Positions 33,584 to 45,045 of a stretch of DNA of 64,000 bases are shown here, piece by piece. Position numbers and translations under genes: made by a program. This DNA comes from Brachynemurus nebulosus (lineage: Eukaryota; Arthropoda; Insecta; Neuroptera; Myrmeleontidae). The stretch covers positions 682,001-746,000 of the forward strand of contig JAPWDM010000023.1 in the NCBI GenBank assembly GCA_035578155.1, in the 5' to 3' direction. Position 1 is the first letter of the stretch, and every line of letters starts with the position of its first letter. Under the pieces are notes generated by a model. It saw nothing but the letters and a program-made list of their open reading frames with translations. It searched no databases and was not told the DNA's origin.

Positions 33584-34867
33584 TTAATATTGTAAAATAC
33601 ATTTATTAAGTAACAACTGAAAAACTGACACTGGCTTGGTGAAGAGCGACTCAGGAGACTCTAACCGAATTTTTAGCGAGTTGAGACCTAGCTAAATCTC
33701 TTTCTAAGGCCCAAAAGTTCCTCCATATCATGGAGCCGTTTCCGAGAAAAGAAAAGACATACATACATATATACAAAGATTACTCGCTTGTATAAGATAC
33801 GCTAAGAATAGTATAAGATATACTCACTTTAGCAATAATAACCATAACAACAAATTCCTGTTTACACATTGTCATTGATTATTACAACTTCACCAGCTTC
33901 CTCGGCTATTTTCTACAAATTCCGATGACGAAATCAGTACGTATGTATGTATACTTGGAATTAAATTAATTTTATTACAGGATATATATAACCAACTATA
34001 ACTGCTTGCTGCTTTTTTCTTCAATTCTACAAGGAAATTAATAAAACTAAGTGGTTTATTGCGTGATAATTTCAATTTATCTCTATTTTTAAAGTACTTT
34101 GTAAAATCATCGTACATTTTAACTGATTACGTAATACATAATTAAACGTAATAAAGGTAAAATACTTCTTATGTTGTTGAGTCCATAGGTAAGTACGTTT
34201 ATTATTAATAGTGTTATTGATAACATATACACATTGAGGCTGCGATATTGGAAATATTCTCGTGGAATTATTTTTATCGAGTAAATAAAATATTTCTTCA
34301 AATTTTTTTAATTGATAGTACTATTGCTTTTTTTATTGAATATTATCATTGCTGTTTTTCTTTTTACTCGCCACTTATATTTTTTTGAGACAAAAATGTT
34401 TAAATTTAGCCAAGGGCGTCACCAAAAATGATTTTTACCTTAAAGGCGAAAGTTTGGGAATCCCTGAACTAAACGTATGATACATATTTATAGCTGAAAA
34501 TCAGTGTCATCAACTGTTTCATGTAACTGTTACCACAAGTGATACATCTCTCCTTGCTGGAGTGCGTATCTCCCGAAATTCCCCTAAAATTTATTTGGAG
34601 TATTTAGGGCCTAAATACTCCAAAATATAATATTGATAATACAATTTTACTTTCTTGAGAAGAAACTGCAAAATTTTTAAAGAAAAAGAGTGATATTCGT
34701 TTTAATTATGTATAGTTCCATTTCCGAAAAAGTGGACAATATATTATATTCCTTTAATCTCACCCGTCTCACCCCGTTACCTGTCACAAGAAAAATGCCT
34801 ACAAACTGGCTTTACGCTTTGTCTAGTTGTATAATAATAATAGTGTTCATTGGTCTGTGCTCCTGAC
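33584..34867. other. Intergenic; possible hAT scrap at 34395-34470
   Basis: No gene. AAAGTTTGGGAATCCCTGAA near 34451 resembles the complement of a hAT terminus (TTCAGGGATTCCCAAACT), but there is no partner. A CATACATACATA run is at 33758-33769. Confidence 0.35.
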
Positions 34868-35060
34868 ACAAACTGAGAACTGTACAGTTGAATCCCCACA
34901 CACGCAACAATCAGTTGAACCTTTCAGTTTAAAAAAATTGAAATTTCATTCGTCTCAGTTTAACTGTACAGTTGCGTTGAACTGAGACTGAAATATCCAC
35001 ACGCGTAGAGTTTAAACTGTATAGTTGAACTGTTCATTTCAAACTGTCAGTTGAAACTGT
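34868..35060. repeat. Cluster of ACTGTACAGTT/GTTGAAC motifs
   Basis: AACTGTACAGTTGAA, AACTGTACAGTTGCG, AACTGTATAGTTGAACTG and several CAGTTGAAC/AACTGAGA units in both orientations within 190 bp, with ATCCCCACACACG between. Related in style to 378-590. Confidence 0.65.
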
Positions 35061-35441
35061 ACCAGCAAATAAAACTGTAGATATATTATACACATACACA
35101 ATGACATCAGACAATAATCAAACCAAATGTACATGCTGCATTATATTTATTACACAATGTATGTATGCATTTGTGTATGTATGTATGTATGTGTGTATAT
35201 TTGACCGGTGGTACTTACAAGTATTTATATTTGTTCCGGTCCAGTCGTGGATATCAATGCTTTTGTGTGCATTCGTTACGGCTTCACGATTCAAATCAAT
35301 TAAAAACAATACGAACAAATAGCGGTTTTGTGCACCTAGCGTTGTAGGTATATATCAATGTATCCATTCATTGTATTTATAGTTTTGATAAAACAACGGA
35401 AGTAATATTGTTGTCTATTTTAACTTTTATTTATATATATA

Positions 35442-35830
35442 CAGTGGAATCTTTATTAACCGGGCAACAATATCACGCGAAAATTACCACTCAGAGACCG
35501 GAGATGGTTAACTTTAGCGAGTCTTTTAGCGAGCGAAACGCAGGCACGTATACAGCCAAGCTTCTGGGGGGGGGGCACGTGGAAAATAATAGGACAAAAT
35601 AAATTAAACTTCTTCTACATCGTTGACGACCAAAAAAAAAAAAAAAAATATTAACTGGTAAATTTACCGATATGGTGTTTAAAATTAAATAATATCTAGT
35701 GTATATTTTTAATTATCGGGGGGGGGGGGGTCATGACCCCTTAACCCCCCTTATATATGCGCTTAGCGAAATGAATTAATAGTAGAAATTTTCACGTGAA
35801 ATTGCTATTCAATTAATATAGGTTCCACTG
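35442..35830. mobile_element. pogo/Tigger-type MITE
   Basis: CAGTGGAATCTTTATTAA and complement of CAGTGGAACCTATATTAA are flanked by TA (35440-35441, 35831-35832). CAGTGGAACCTCTATTAA is the well-known pogo/Tigger terminus. At 389 bp it is non-autonomous; two long G runs (35568-35576, about 35719-35730) are internal. Confidence 0.88.
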
Positions 35831-36350
35831 TATATGCTTCTAAATATTTATTATTACATCGAAGTACGTGGGTTATTAACAAGATAGTGGTCAGAAATAA
35901 AAATTAAATCGTCTCTGATGGGACTGTTTAAGGGCCTGATTTTGAAGCCACTTCAAAAATTCAATAATACGCACGTATTACAGGTTATTACCAAAAAGAC
36001 TGGAATTACTTGAGTGTTTGTCCATCTGGCACAGGTGATAGACTGTCTTTGAAATTATCTGACATGAAAATTTAAAATTTAGCACCGAGATTGAGTGTGG
36101 TGGTTTAAATATAAATGTGAAATTGAATTTCGATACTGGAAATTATAATTTCAAGGGATTTTATTGGAATATTTTTAACTTATGGGTACGCTATTACTCC
36201 GTTTCTCCGGGAAAATGTAAAGTAGTTGACAATTTTAACAATTTTGCGTCAAAATTGCAATTTGCAACAAGGAAAATTGATGGTGAAGTTAACATGAATT
36301 AAATATTAATAACTGTACAATGCGATCGACATTGTTTAATTATTAATTGA

Positions 36351-36907
36351 CTAGCCGTATACCCGATGGGATTTTCCATCGGCAACATCTTTTTATTAGG
36401 TACTCACTGCTCACTTTCAATATTTTTCAAAAGCCTAAATACCAATTTCCACGTTTCTAACTTCAAAAATGGCGAACTTCCCATACGAACTTTCATTTCC
36501 TGTTTTAACCCCTTAGGGAATAAATTTCCAGAAATGTTTACACAACTGATTTTTATTTATAAGTAGTAATGCCTAAGGATCAATCTTCATATCTTCTGTG
36601 CTAAATTTCGTCCTTCTAAACCCAACAATTTAGGCTGTGCGTTGTCTGTCAATCAAGTGTATAAAATATTATTTATTTGAATAGTCATAGTAACATATTT
36701 TTATATATCTAACTTCAAAAATGACGTTTTTTCATAAAAATTTGTATTCTCCATTTAACCCACTTAGGGGGCGAATTTTCAAAAATCCTTTCTTAGTGGT
36801 CACCTACGTTACATAGGGAACTCCTGTGCAAAATTTCATTCTTCTAAACCCAGCGGTTTAGGCTGTGCGTTGTCTGTCAGTCAGTCAGTCAGTTAATGAG
36901 TGTTAGA
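36351..36907 (-). mobile_element. Helitron-like element, copy 2
   Basis: On the minus strand it begins TCTAACACTCATTAACTGAC, continues with the GACTGACTGACTGACAG run and the GCACAGCCTAAAC block, and ends with hairpin CCGATGG..CCCATCGG (36364-36382), GTATACGG, CTAG, then T. This is the uninterrupted version (557 bp) of the family seen at 16770-20326 and serves as its empty-site control. Confidence 0.82.
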
Positions 36908-37213
36908 AATTTATTAAGTAGATAACAACACAATAATCTATTTGGTTTATTATTATTTTTTTTTAAATTCAGTTTGTGTGCCAACCATTCGACAGTTACT
37001 ATACTTTAGTCTTTTTTTCACAAAAATTGGTCGTCAAACTTTAAACACGAATTTCCCTAAGTGGCGAAACTTGGAAGAAAATAATAGTTTTAGTCTGACC
37101 GACTAAATAATTAATAATAATTAACAATTTTTCGCGAAAAAATAAACAAAAATTAAAAAAGTATATTTTCTGTAACTATGAGGTAAAAAAATGGCTAGTT
37201 AAACCGTTAGACC

Positions 37214-37370
37214 AAAAAGGGGTGGTCAACCGGCGGCCTGCCTTGAACTTTTTTTTGGCCCGCGAGATTCATCACACTTATATAAAATATATTTATTTTA
37301 TAATGACCAAAGTAGTCGCTGATACGCTTTCAAAGTAGCCTGCAAGATCATTTGGGTTGGTTACTCCTGG
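37214..37370. mobile_element. hAT MITE, 157 bp
   Basis: GGGGTGGTCAACC and GGTTGGTTACTCCTGG ends with an exact 8-bp duplication GTTAGACC (37206-37213, 37371-37378). CGGCGGCC and GGCCCGCG lie just inside the left end, as in other short hAT elements. Confidence 0.82.
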
Positions 37371-37378
37371 GTTAGACC

Positions 37379-38013
37379 ATAGCTGATTTTTTGCGTTTGG
37401 TTTAACCAGTTGAGTTAAATCATTTTTTTGTATTTTGGTAATTTGAGAATATTTCTGTGAGGTAAAGCGTCGACATTCCTTCCTCTATGACTAGAGTTCA
37501 TTATAAATAAATTATTTCGTCATAATTTTTCGTTTACGATGATACATGAAAAAGAAAATTTAAATATTTCCAAGAATTCATAACGGAAATACCTACTTCA
37601 TACCTACACCAAAAATCTATTCACGTTAACACAAACGAGACAATATTAATTAAAAAAGTATGTATACATTTGTACACTAATAATAGATTGACCGAAATAT
37701 TTTCAACGTGTCACAACAAAAGAAAATTTAAAATATTGGTACTAGTTCGTTTCGTATGGTCCACATACACTTATTGTTAGTTAGTCAATCAGTCCCACAA
37801 ATAATGTGTAGAATGAAAAAAATAAAAATAACAATTTTTTGGTGATTGTATTTGGTACGTGATCTATGCATATTTATAATTAATTTAATGACGATTTTGT
37901 ATTGTCAATTAATAAATGAATGGAATGTTAATTTAAAATACTACAGTTAGCTAATAAATTATTCGAGTACATTTTATCTTTCGTTTATGTATTGTGACCG
38001 GAGTCCCTGCATA
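37379..38013. other. Intergenic; no gene seen
   Basis: Nothing recognised on either strand. Confidence 0.4.
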
Positions 38014-38810
38014 CACGGAGAGAAAATTCCTATAAAAATTACTGTGCTCAGCACTACAATCGATGTGTAAAAGACGAACATATTCAATTCTGTATGGTAA
38101 AAATATAAAGATTATAATTAATCATAAAAAATTTAAAGGATGGAATGTTCTTTTCGTAATATTATATCCGTAAAATTTGTAAATCAGCACAGTAAAAAGT
38201 TCCATTACCGACAAAAAAATAATTTTTAATTGTTTTTATTAAAAAAATTACCATGCTAACATGCTAATAATAGAAAGAAAAAAAACAGAAAGAAGGTTGG
38301 TTGTGTTGGGAACGCTGTAATGAAATGTACCTCAATCAGCGAGTTACATGCGAAGTGTTCTATGCATGCGAACCATAGGTGTGGACTGTGGAAGAAACTT
38401 TGTCAGACAGTTCGCACCAAGCACCTTGATGCAGCTAGTAGTCAGTTTCTTTTACACTCTCTTAGGATGATGTCATCGTTTAATTCATCTTTTTGTTATT
38501 TACCTATCTTTAGTATATGTATTAGAATATATTGTTGGCAATCATTTTTGTATACATGTTTTTACAGGTACAGTGCAACCAACATAAGGTCGCGGTCAGA
38601 TGCGCAACGGAAAGAGTACGACAACAAGAATTAAACTATAATATATATACATAAGAGTGTGATAAAAGTTGTGTTAGTAGCACCACATTAAATTTTACCA
38701 TGCTAGCACATATTTTTTATTTTGGTCGTCAATCGCGCACGGATTATAGGGGAGCATGGTAATTTTTCTGAAATTTTCTCTACAAAAATTATAGGATTTT
38801 TCTCTCCGTG
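38014..38810 (+). mobile_element. TA-flanked element T1, copy 2
   Basis: CACGGAGAGAAAATTCC and its complement GGATTTTTCTCTCCGTG are flanked by TA (38012-38013, 38811-38812). Colinear with 8300-9178 but with different internal indels. The frame at 38320-38634 falls inside and is not conserved with copy 1. Confidence 0.88.
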
Positions 38811-39030
38811 TAGTATATAAATTAATAATAGGTAAGAAATGTAGATGAGTTAGGAGGATTGTAGGAAGCTTTATCAACAAATTAATATATAATTCCATTT
38901 AAAAAAAAAAAGTATAAGTTCATCATAACTCGAAAACAAAAGGGGCTATAAAATTTCTGGGTATAGTAATCGATTGGCTACAGCGGCATCTACATATAAC
39001 TTTTATCTAAATATTTTTTGATTTAGAATA

Positions 39031-39393
39031 GGGCGGGGTAAAAGAATGACAGTACTCGAGTGGGGTAAAAAAAGACATACTCATATTAAACTCAACAGTG
39101 TTAAATTCGAAAAATAAAAAATATTACAACAAAATACATTAGTATTTTAAGCTGTCTGGGCCAAGAAATTATTTTTTGGAGAGGGCTTTATAACATAAAA
39201 AAATTTTCTCCCAAACCTCTATTATTCACGAACGAAAAACTTTCATTTCGCGATGATAAACTTTTTCAGTAAGTAAAGAATTTCCAGAATGGAATTCTGC
39301 TATTACAGTCACTGTCATGACGCGACTTGAGCCCGGGACTATGGCAGAAATTTGTTTTGAGGTCCCTAGAAACCGAAAATAATATTCACTAAA

Positions 39394-39454
<61 letters not shown>

Positions 39455-40358
39455 CGCATCCGCGCCATAACTCTCGAACGACGTATCCAATTTTTAGGAA
39501 ACTTGGTGAAAACATTGGAAGTCCCAAACCCTTGGATGAGTTCGTCAGCCAGACACGTCGGATGCCAGGAACATTGGTTTTGTTCTTGCAAAAAATTAGT
39601 TTTTTGCCAAAATTTCCACCTAGTCAAAAATTTTTGCGAAATTTTTTTATACCATTTAAAAAAGGAAAAAAATACATAAAAAAGGCCTTTAAACTATTCT
39701 TCTATGTCAGCTAGTTTCCGAGAAAAACTAATTTTTATAAATGGAAATTCGCTATATTATGCAGAACGCTGCGACTGAGGTATTTTTACTTTATGTAAAG
39801 TGGTGTAACAAAAAGACAATTCACATACTTGGTTTCTTAATGAGCTACAATAAATTTTGTATTAATTGTACGTTTGTGAAATAAAAACTATTTTAATATT
39901 TAAAGTCCAAGGAAATTTCCTATGAGTCAAGCTTTTGCATCAGTTAACTTTTTCTGACTTTTGTTACTGCTAAATTTTAGCTAAAGTTTTTGGTAAAATA
40001 CGTAAAATTTAAATATATCTATAAAAATTTTGTAGTAGAGATAGAGTTGTGAAATAAAAAGTGTTGTACTGCTAATTACTCAAGCTGTCTATTTTTTACC
40101 CTTCCAATCATGTACTTGCAGTATCCTATTAGTTAGAGGTCTGTCTTTTTTTTACCCCATTTGGCGGGTAAAAAAAAGACAAGGTTTTTATTTTTTTATA
40201 GATTTGTGCCATTAGCTTGAGTGAAAAAACATGCAAAATCTCAAAATACAAACAATTTAACATCATACAGTATTTTTTTTTTTGTCTAAAAATTTAAATG
40301 TTTTCTACATGAAAAATGAAAAGGTTTGATTTTGTCTTTTTTTTACCCCGCCCAACCC
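39031..40358. mobile_element. TA-flanked element with iterated GGGGTAAAAAAAGACA
   Basis: GGGCGGGGTAAAAGAATGAC at the left; GTCTTTTTTTTACCCCGCCC then AACCC at the right; TA on both sides (39029-39030, 40359-40360). The GGGGTAAAA..GACA core occurs five times: 39036, 39063, complement 40152, 40167 and the right end. A copy of repeat Q (39276-39786) is inserted in it. No protein seen. Confidence 0.75.
39276..39786 (+). repeat. Repeat family Q, copy a, with internal (AT)n
   Basis: Order of blocks: AATTTCCAGAATGGAATTC, GGACTATGGCAGAAATTTG, TTTGAGGTCCCTAGAAACCG, (AT)n at 39397-39451, AACTCTCGAACGA, TTGGAAGTCCCAAACC, AGACACGTCGGATGCCAGGA, TTTTTTGCCAAAATTTCCAC, TAGTTTCCGAGAAAAACTAA, GGAAATTCGCTATATTATGC and GCTGCGAC. 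Open frames here (for example 39226-39627 minus) are produced by the repeat and recur in other copies, with no known domain. Confidence 0.85.
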
Positions 40359-41260
40359 TAGTCAACAGTTTAGCCGTAATAAAAGTAGCAACTCTCCAAA
40401 TTCTCTAAAACCTCACCCCTTGTACATAACTTTAATTATTCATATACTTACATGTTTAATCAGATTTACTCGTTTATGTATTATGGAAAATTTTAAATTT
40501 TTAGTATCATCTTTCACTAGAAAATGTATCTAGAACAATATAAATTTAATTATTTAGGCTTCTCTATCAATATGTTCAATTTTGTCAGTAACTAAAAATT
40601 TTTAATCGTATTGGTAAATCAGTAACCACAAAATAAATCCAAAATTTTGCTTAACGGTGTATGACAGCCTATATTTTTTAAACTCACTAATTTAAAGCAA
40701 TTTTTTTTCACTGGTTAGATTGCGTTTGAAATTCTTATTTCTATTAATTTCTTTTTTTTATACCTACAAAAATATTTTGCATAATAAAACCTACTGATCT
40801 CATTACGAATTTGCGCATGGCGTTATATCCGGCCCGGATGTAATTCATACATAATATTTTTTTATTGTATTTATAATATCTAAAGTTATTTATGTATATC
40901 TGTGTATTCAATTATGACAGTTTTTACATTCATGTAATAACGGCAATTTGAAAAATAATAAAAGCTAAAAGTTAAAAAGAAATTTTATTCATGTTATAAA
41001 TGTGTATTACATATATGCATATATGTATATTGAATATGAATTACAAATGAGCTATAACCATCATAATAATATTGCCACTATAAAAGAAACAAAAAATTAA
41101 CATTTTTCAATATAAAGCAACCTACATATAAAATTACATATGCATGTATGTATATGAGGTGTCTCACAAATAACTGTTCATAAAATTAAGTTAGTTAAAT
41201 ATAATACCGTTTCATACAAAAAAATAAAAATATAGTTTTTATCAAAATGTAGTCCCTTTT
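40359..41260. other. Intergenic; no gene seen
   Basis: AT-rich, no supportable feature. Confidence 0.4.
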
Positions 41261-41388
41261 TAGCGAATTTCCAGAAAGAATTCTGGAAATTCAGCTATTA
41301 CAGTAGGTGTCATGTCGCGCCTTGAGCCCGGGACTATGGCAGATATTTGTTTTGAGGTCCCTAGAAACCGAAAAGAATATTCACTAAA

Positions 41389-41468
<80 letters not shown>

Positions 41469-41805
41469 ATATGTATCAGCACGATAACTCTCGAACGAAA
41501 TGTCCTAGGTTTACGAAATTTGGTGACAACATTGGAAGTCCAAAAATCTTGGATGAGTTCTTCAGCCAGACACGTCGGATGCCAGGAACATGGTTTTTGT
41601 TCTTGTAAAAAATTAGTTTTTTGCCAAAATTTCCACTTATTCAAAAATTTTTGCCAAATTTTTTTACATCATTTAAAAGAGGAGAAAAAATTACATAAAA
41701 AAGGTCTTTAAACTATTATTCTATGTCAACTAGTTTCCGAGAAAAACTAATTTTTATAAACGGAAATTCGCTATGTTATGCAGGATGCTGCGACAGGGGT
41801 ATTTT
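41261..41805 (+). repeat. Repeat family Q, copy b, fullest copy
   Basis: Runs from TAGCGAATTTCCAGAA to GCAGGATGCTGCGACAGGGG and TATTTT. The TAGCGAATTTCC start is the complement of the GGAAATTCGCTA block near the end, giving short inverted termini. The (AT)n tract (41391-41470) sits at the same internal point as in copy a. Best template for the family consensus. Confidence 0.85.
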
Positions 41806-41815
41806 AGCTTATTAA

Positions 41816-42096
41816 CAGTGCCGTCTTGACCCAAGGGACACGTTGGAGCCAGGCCCAGGATCGCCAACCCGAGAGGGCCCCTAAGCTAATAATTATACAC
41901 AAATGGGACACCTAGTCTTATAATCGCAAAATCCGAGTTGTTTTGTATTTTTTTTTCTTTCGACTACAAAAAATACGTTACTGATTATTAAAAATTCGTA
42001 ATAGTTTTTGGAAAAGACTCCTAAACTCAGTGTACACAGCAGAAACCCCTAAATTTAATGCATGCAGAGACTCCTACGTAATTTATGACGCCCCTG
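41816..42096. mobile_element. Probable hAT MITE
   Basis: CAGTGCCGTCTTGA at the left, followed by AGGCCCAGGATCGCC and AGAGGGCCCC, and TTATGACGCCCCTG at the right (10 of 14 terminal bases match). No clear 8-bp duplication. It abuts copy b of repeat Q. Confidence 0.5.
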
Positions 42097-44458
42097 CAAG
42101 TTAGAAAAACTATAAAATTTATTATCTAAAAACATGAGACATGGTTCCAAAAAATTTGTCATAATCACAGAGGACAGAAGTACAATACGTATCTCTCCAT
42201 TACTGGAATCAGTGCAACCAGTAAGAGATAGAAAATATGTTATATACGTGCACGGTGTTTACTTTGTATTGGCGCGCTAAACTGTGTATGTGTGCGTAAT
42301 CGAAAATAGAGGTGGCAGTCACGTGACCGGGCTCGCATACATATGTGTGATACCACAACGCTATGTGTGGGGATGTAACAATACCAACATTACAATCAAA
42401 TCCACTATTGTTTGACTGACCTACACTCGGTGAGTGCCACTGGGACACTGACTACCTACCAGCCTAAGGTACACAAAAATGCACACTGCAGATTTCATGA
42501 TAGAGATAGTTGCTGTGTATCCATTACTCCGTGGTCATAATCAATATTCCATCATTAACATATTTAGGTTCAAAGTTTGTTTGTTATGTCGATTTATACA
42601 GATTCCTAATTTTTTTTATCAGTTTCATCACAAATACTAAACTAATGGTTACCGAGGTACAATAGCATGTCAATTATTCGGAATTTTGGCGGGTAAAAAT
42701 CTAAAATGCAAGCACAACAAACAAATTTTTCAAAATAAACTTAACGGATAAATTTCAGAATTCGGATTCATTCGGTTGGATCACACCCAAAATTTTTTTT
42801 GAGTGATATTCTCAGGTATTTTTTTACTGAAACTATCCCGAAACACTCACTACGATTCCAATTAGTTCAAATAATCGACGCTGTAGTACTGTGCATTTTT
42901 CAGTCGTATTTTTTTTTTTCTTATTTTTGATGAGTTTTATTTCGAAATTGTCTATAATTATGAATCATACTGTATGTCCACTATATATTGACTATTTTAC
43001 GCTAAATAAATTTTTACACTTATTACATTTTTCATTGTTTTTTTTGTTTTTTTAATTTTTTTGTAATTTAATTTTTTTGTTCAATGGCACACTTTTCTTA
43101 TATTAAGTAAATTAATTTAACACTATTTTTTGTTTAATCAAACATTATAACACTATTTATGTATACACTGAATAAATCAAGTAAGAAGTAAGTATACCAT
43201 CTGGCTCATCAAGACATTTCAGAATGTTAGGTACATTTATATATTTTATCACCACAGTGTAGTAGCAACACATATTCACCTGTTTAGTTTTTATAGTTGC
43301 GTGGTCCCTAACCACGTAACTATTATGCATTCACACATTAGTCTTCATACGTGATCATTAATTCCTTATACACATTGGTGGCGCTTTCCACTAAAAACAG
43401 TTAGGCAGTGAGTTATTTTTCATTCAAACGTACATTACCAGTGCACCACTAAATCGTTGTAGTATGTTTACCCTTGAATCATTTTTAGTTAAAAAAATGA
43501 CCGATCGTTTTTTGGACGGATTTTGGTGGCAGCAGCTATGATGAGATACCAATCCTTTAAATTTACATATAAGCATACCTAAATCATGTATGTACATTAT
43601 TAATTACATACCGACACAATTAGATGGCACTGTAGTGCCATATAATATAGTTACCTGTATACATACAATACAGTTACCTGTATATTCAGTTTCACAATCA
43701 GTCTATGTGTCGTTATCTGATGATCTTTTAGATCGACCTCCAGTAGATATCGCTAGATGGCAACACTGAACATCTGAGAGAAATACTATTTTTACACAAG
43801 CTAATGTCTTAGTTATTGACCCTGTCCGAGTTTGTGACCTATTTGGTGCTAATGAAATTTTATTTTAGTTTTAAAGTAAATACTAGAATATAAAACATTG
43901 ATGTGTGCTTTTTTGTAAACAAGAATTTGTTACCATAACATACCTCTTATAAATAAAATTTCAATACATATAATTATGTTCATTTGTAGTCTGGACACGG
44001 TTGTTGACACATCGTTACAGTTTTGTTTAGTGCAAAGTTCTTCTAAAATATAAGGTTCTTACGATGTAAATAATAAGTATCTAATTATTAATTTTTTTAG
44101 AAATATTAGAAAAAAACTCTAAATTTACATTCAAAATGCTTAAAATTAATAAAACAGTTATTTTTATAGTTAAAATATACGGATCAGTAAATCGATCACT
44201 TAGTGAGACCGATGAGCGAGTTACTGACCCTCTTAACCCTTAACTGGTCAACTCTCTTTTTGAAACATAAGTAGTCTACTGGGGTACAAAATTTATTTTC
44301 CTAAATTATTGGTTAATCTGTTTTGAAAATAGAAAAATATTATTCAAAAAATACTAAAATATTTTCCTGAAATCATAACATATTTTATTTAATCGTTTTC
44401 AGAAATACGTGGGTGGTTCAAATATAAACAGGAATTTATATTTATTTTTTTAATAAAT
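42097..44458. other. 2.4-kb intergenic stretch; no gene seen
   Basis: No coding frame with domain character, no tRNA, no terminal repeats with partners. A lone TTAACCCTTAACTGG at 44235 resembles a piggyBac left end, but no right end was found. Confidence 0.4.
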
Positions 44459-44590
44459 GGCGATTATAATGCACTTACTCTATCGTTCCGGAAGCTTTTT
44501 TATACCGGAAGCGAAAAATTCTTTAGGTTGAATGTTAATCCACTCTTGCACTGCCTCAATGACGGCATCATTCGATTGACCACGGAACTT
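44459..44590 (-). pseudogene. mariner transposase C-terminal fragment
   Basis: Minus strand reads KFRGQSNDAVIEAVQEWIN, then IQPKEFFASGIKKLPER, stop, SKCI. The 'V-I-E-A-V-x-E-W-x-x-x-Q-x-x-x-F-F-x-x-G-I-x-x-L-x-x-R-W-x-K-C-I' pattern is the mariner transposase tail. The conserved Trp after ER is a TAG stop, and nothing upstream of the fragment matches, so only about 40 codons survive. Beside it lies the 44652-44788 hairpin, which may have helped break the element. Confidence 0.85.
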
Positions 44591-44651
44591 TTATAATGCG
44601 TGCCCGGCACGCACTTGGCGAATTTTTTGTTATTATTCAACATTAGTATAG

Positions 44652-44788
44652 ACTATATAATTTGTTTATTTTGTTTTGAATATGAATACCATATTTCTCT
44701 CTCTGTTTTGCACATTTTTTCTATTCTGCAAAACAGAGAGGGAAGGAAATATAGTGTTCATATTTCAAACAAAATAAACAAACTATAG
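44652..44788. repeat. 137-bp hairpin
   Basis: TTTGTTTATTTTGTTTTGAA and CTCTCTGTTTTGCA are complementary to TGCAAAACAGAGAG and TTCAAACAAAATAAACAAA. Near-perfect arms of about 60 bp. The frame at 44600-44788 is this palindrome. Confidence 0.85.
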
Positions 44789-44808
44789 TTGTTTTAGGCA
44801 AGCATTAA

Positions 44809-45041
44809 CTCCTTTAGCGGCTCATGTAAAACTAACCAAATAAAATGATCTTTGAAAATACTTAATTTAATTGCATAATTATATGGCCTACCCATTCGAT
44901 AATTTTTGCTTTAGTAATGCTTTTACGATAGTAGATGACAGCATCTTACAATTACCAACACGAGGCGAGTTCAGGTCGGGAGAGTCATTCAAGTTGTATA
45001 ATTCATATGACGAGCTGTACTCGGGATAGCCACTAAAGGGG
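44809..45041. mobile_element. piggyBac-like MITE (TTAA), 233 bp
   Basis: CTCCTTTAGCGGCT and the complement of CCCCTTTAGTGGCT are flanked by TTAA (44805-44808 and 45042-45045). No coding. Confidence 0.65.
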
Positions 45042-45045
45042 TTAA

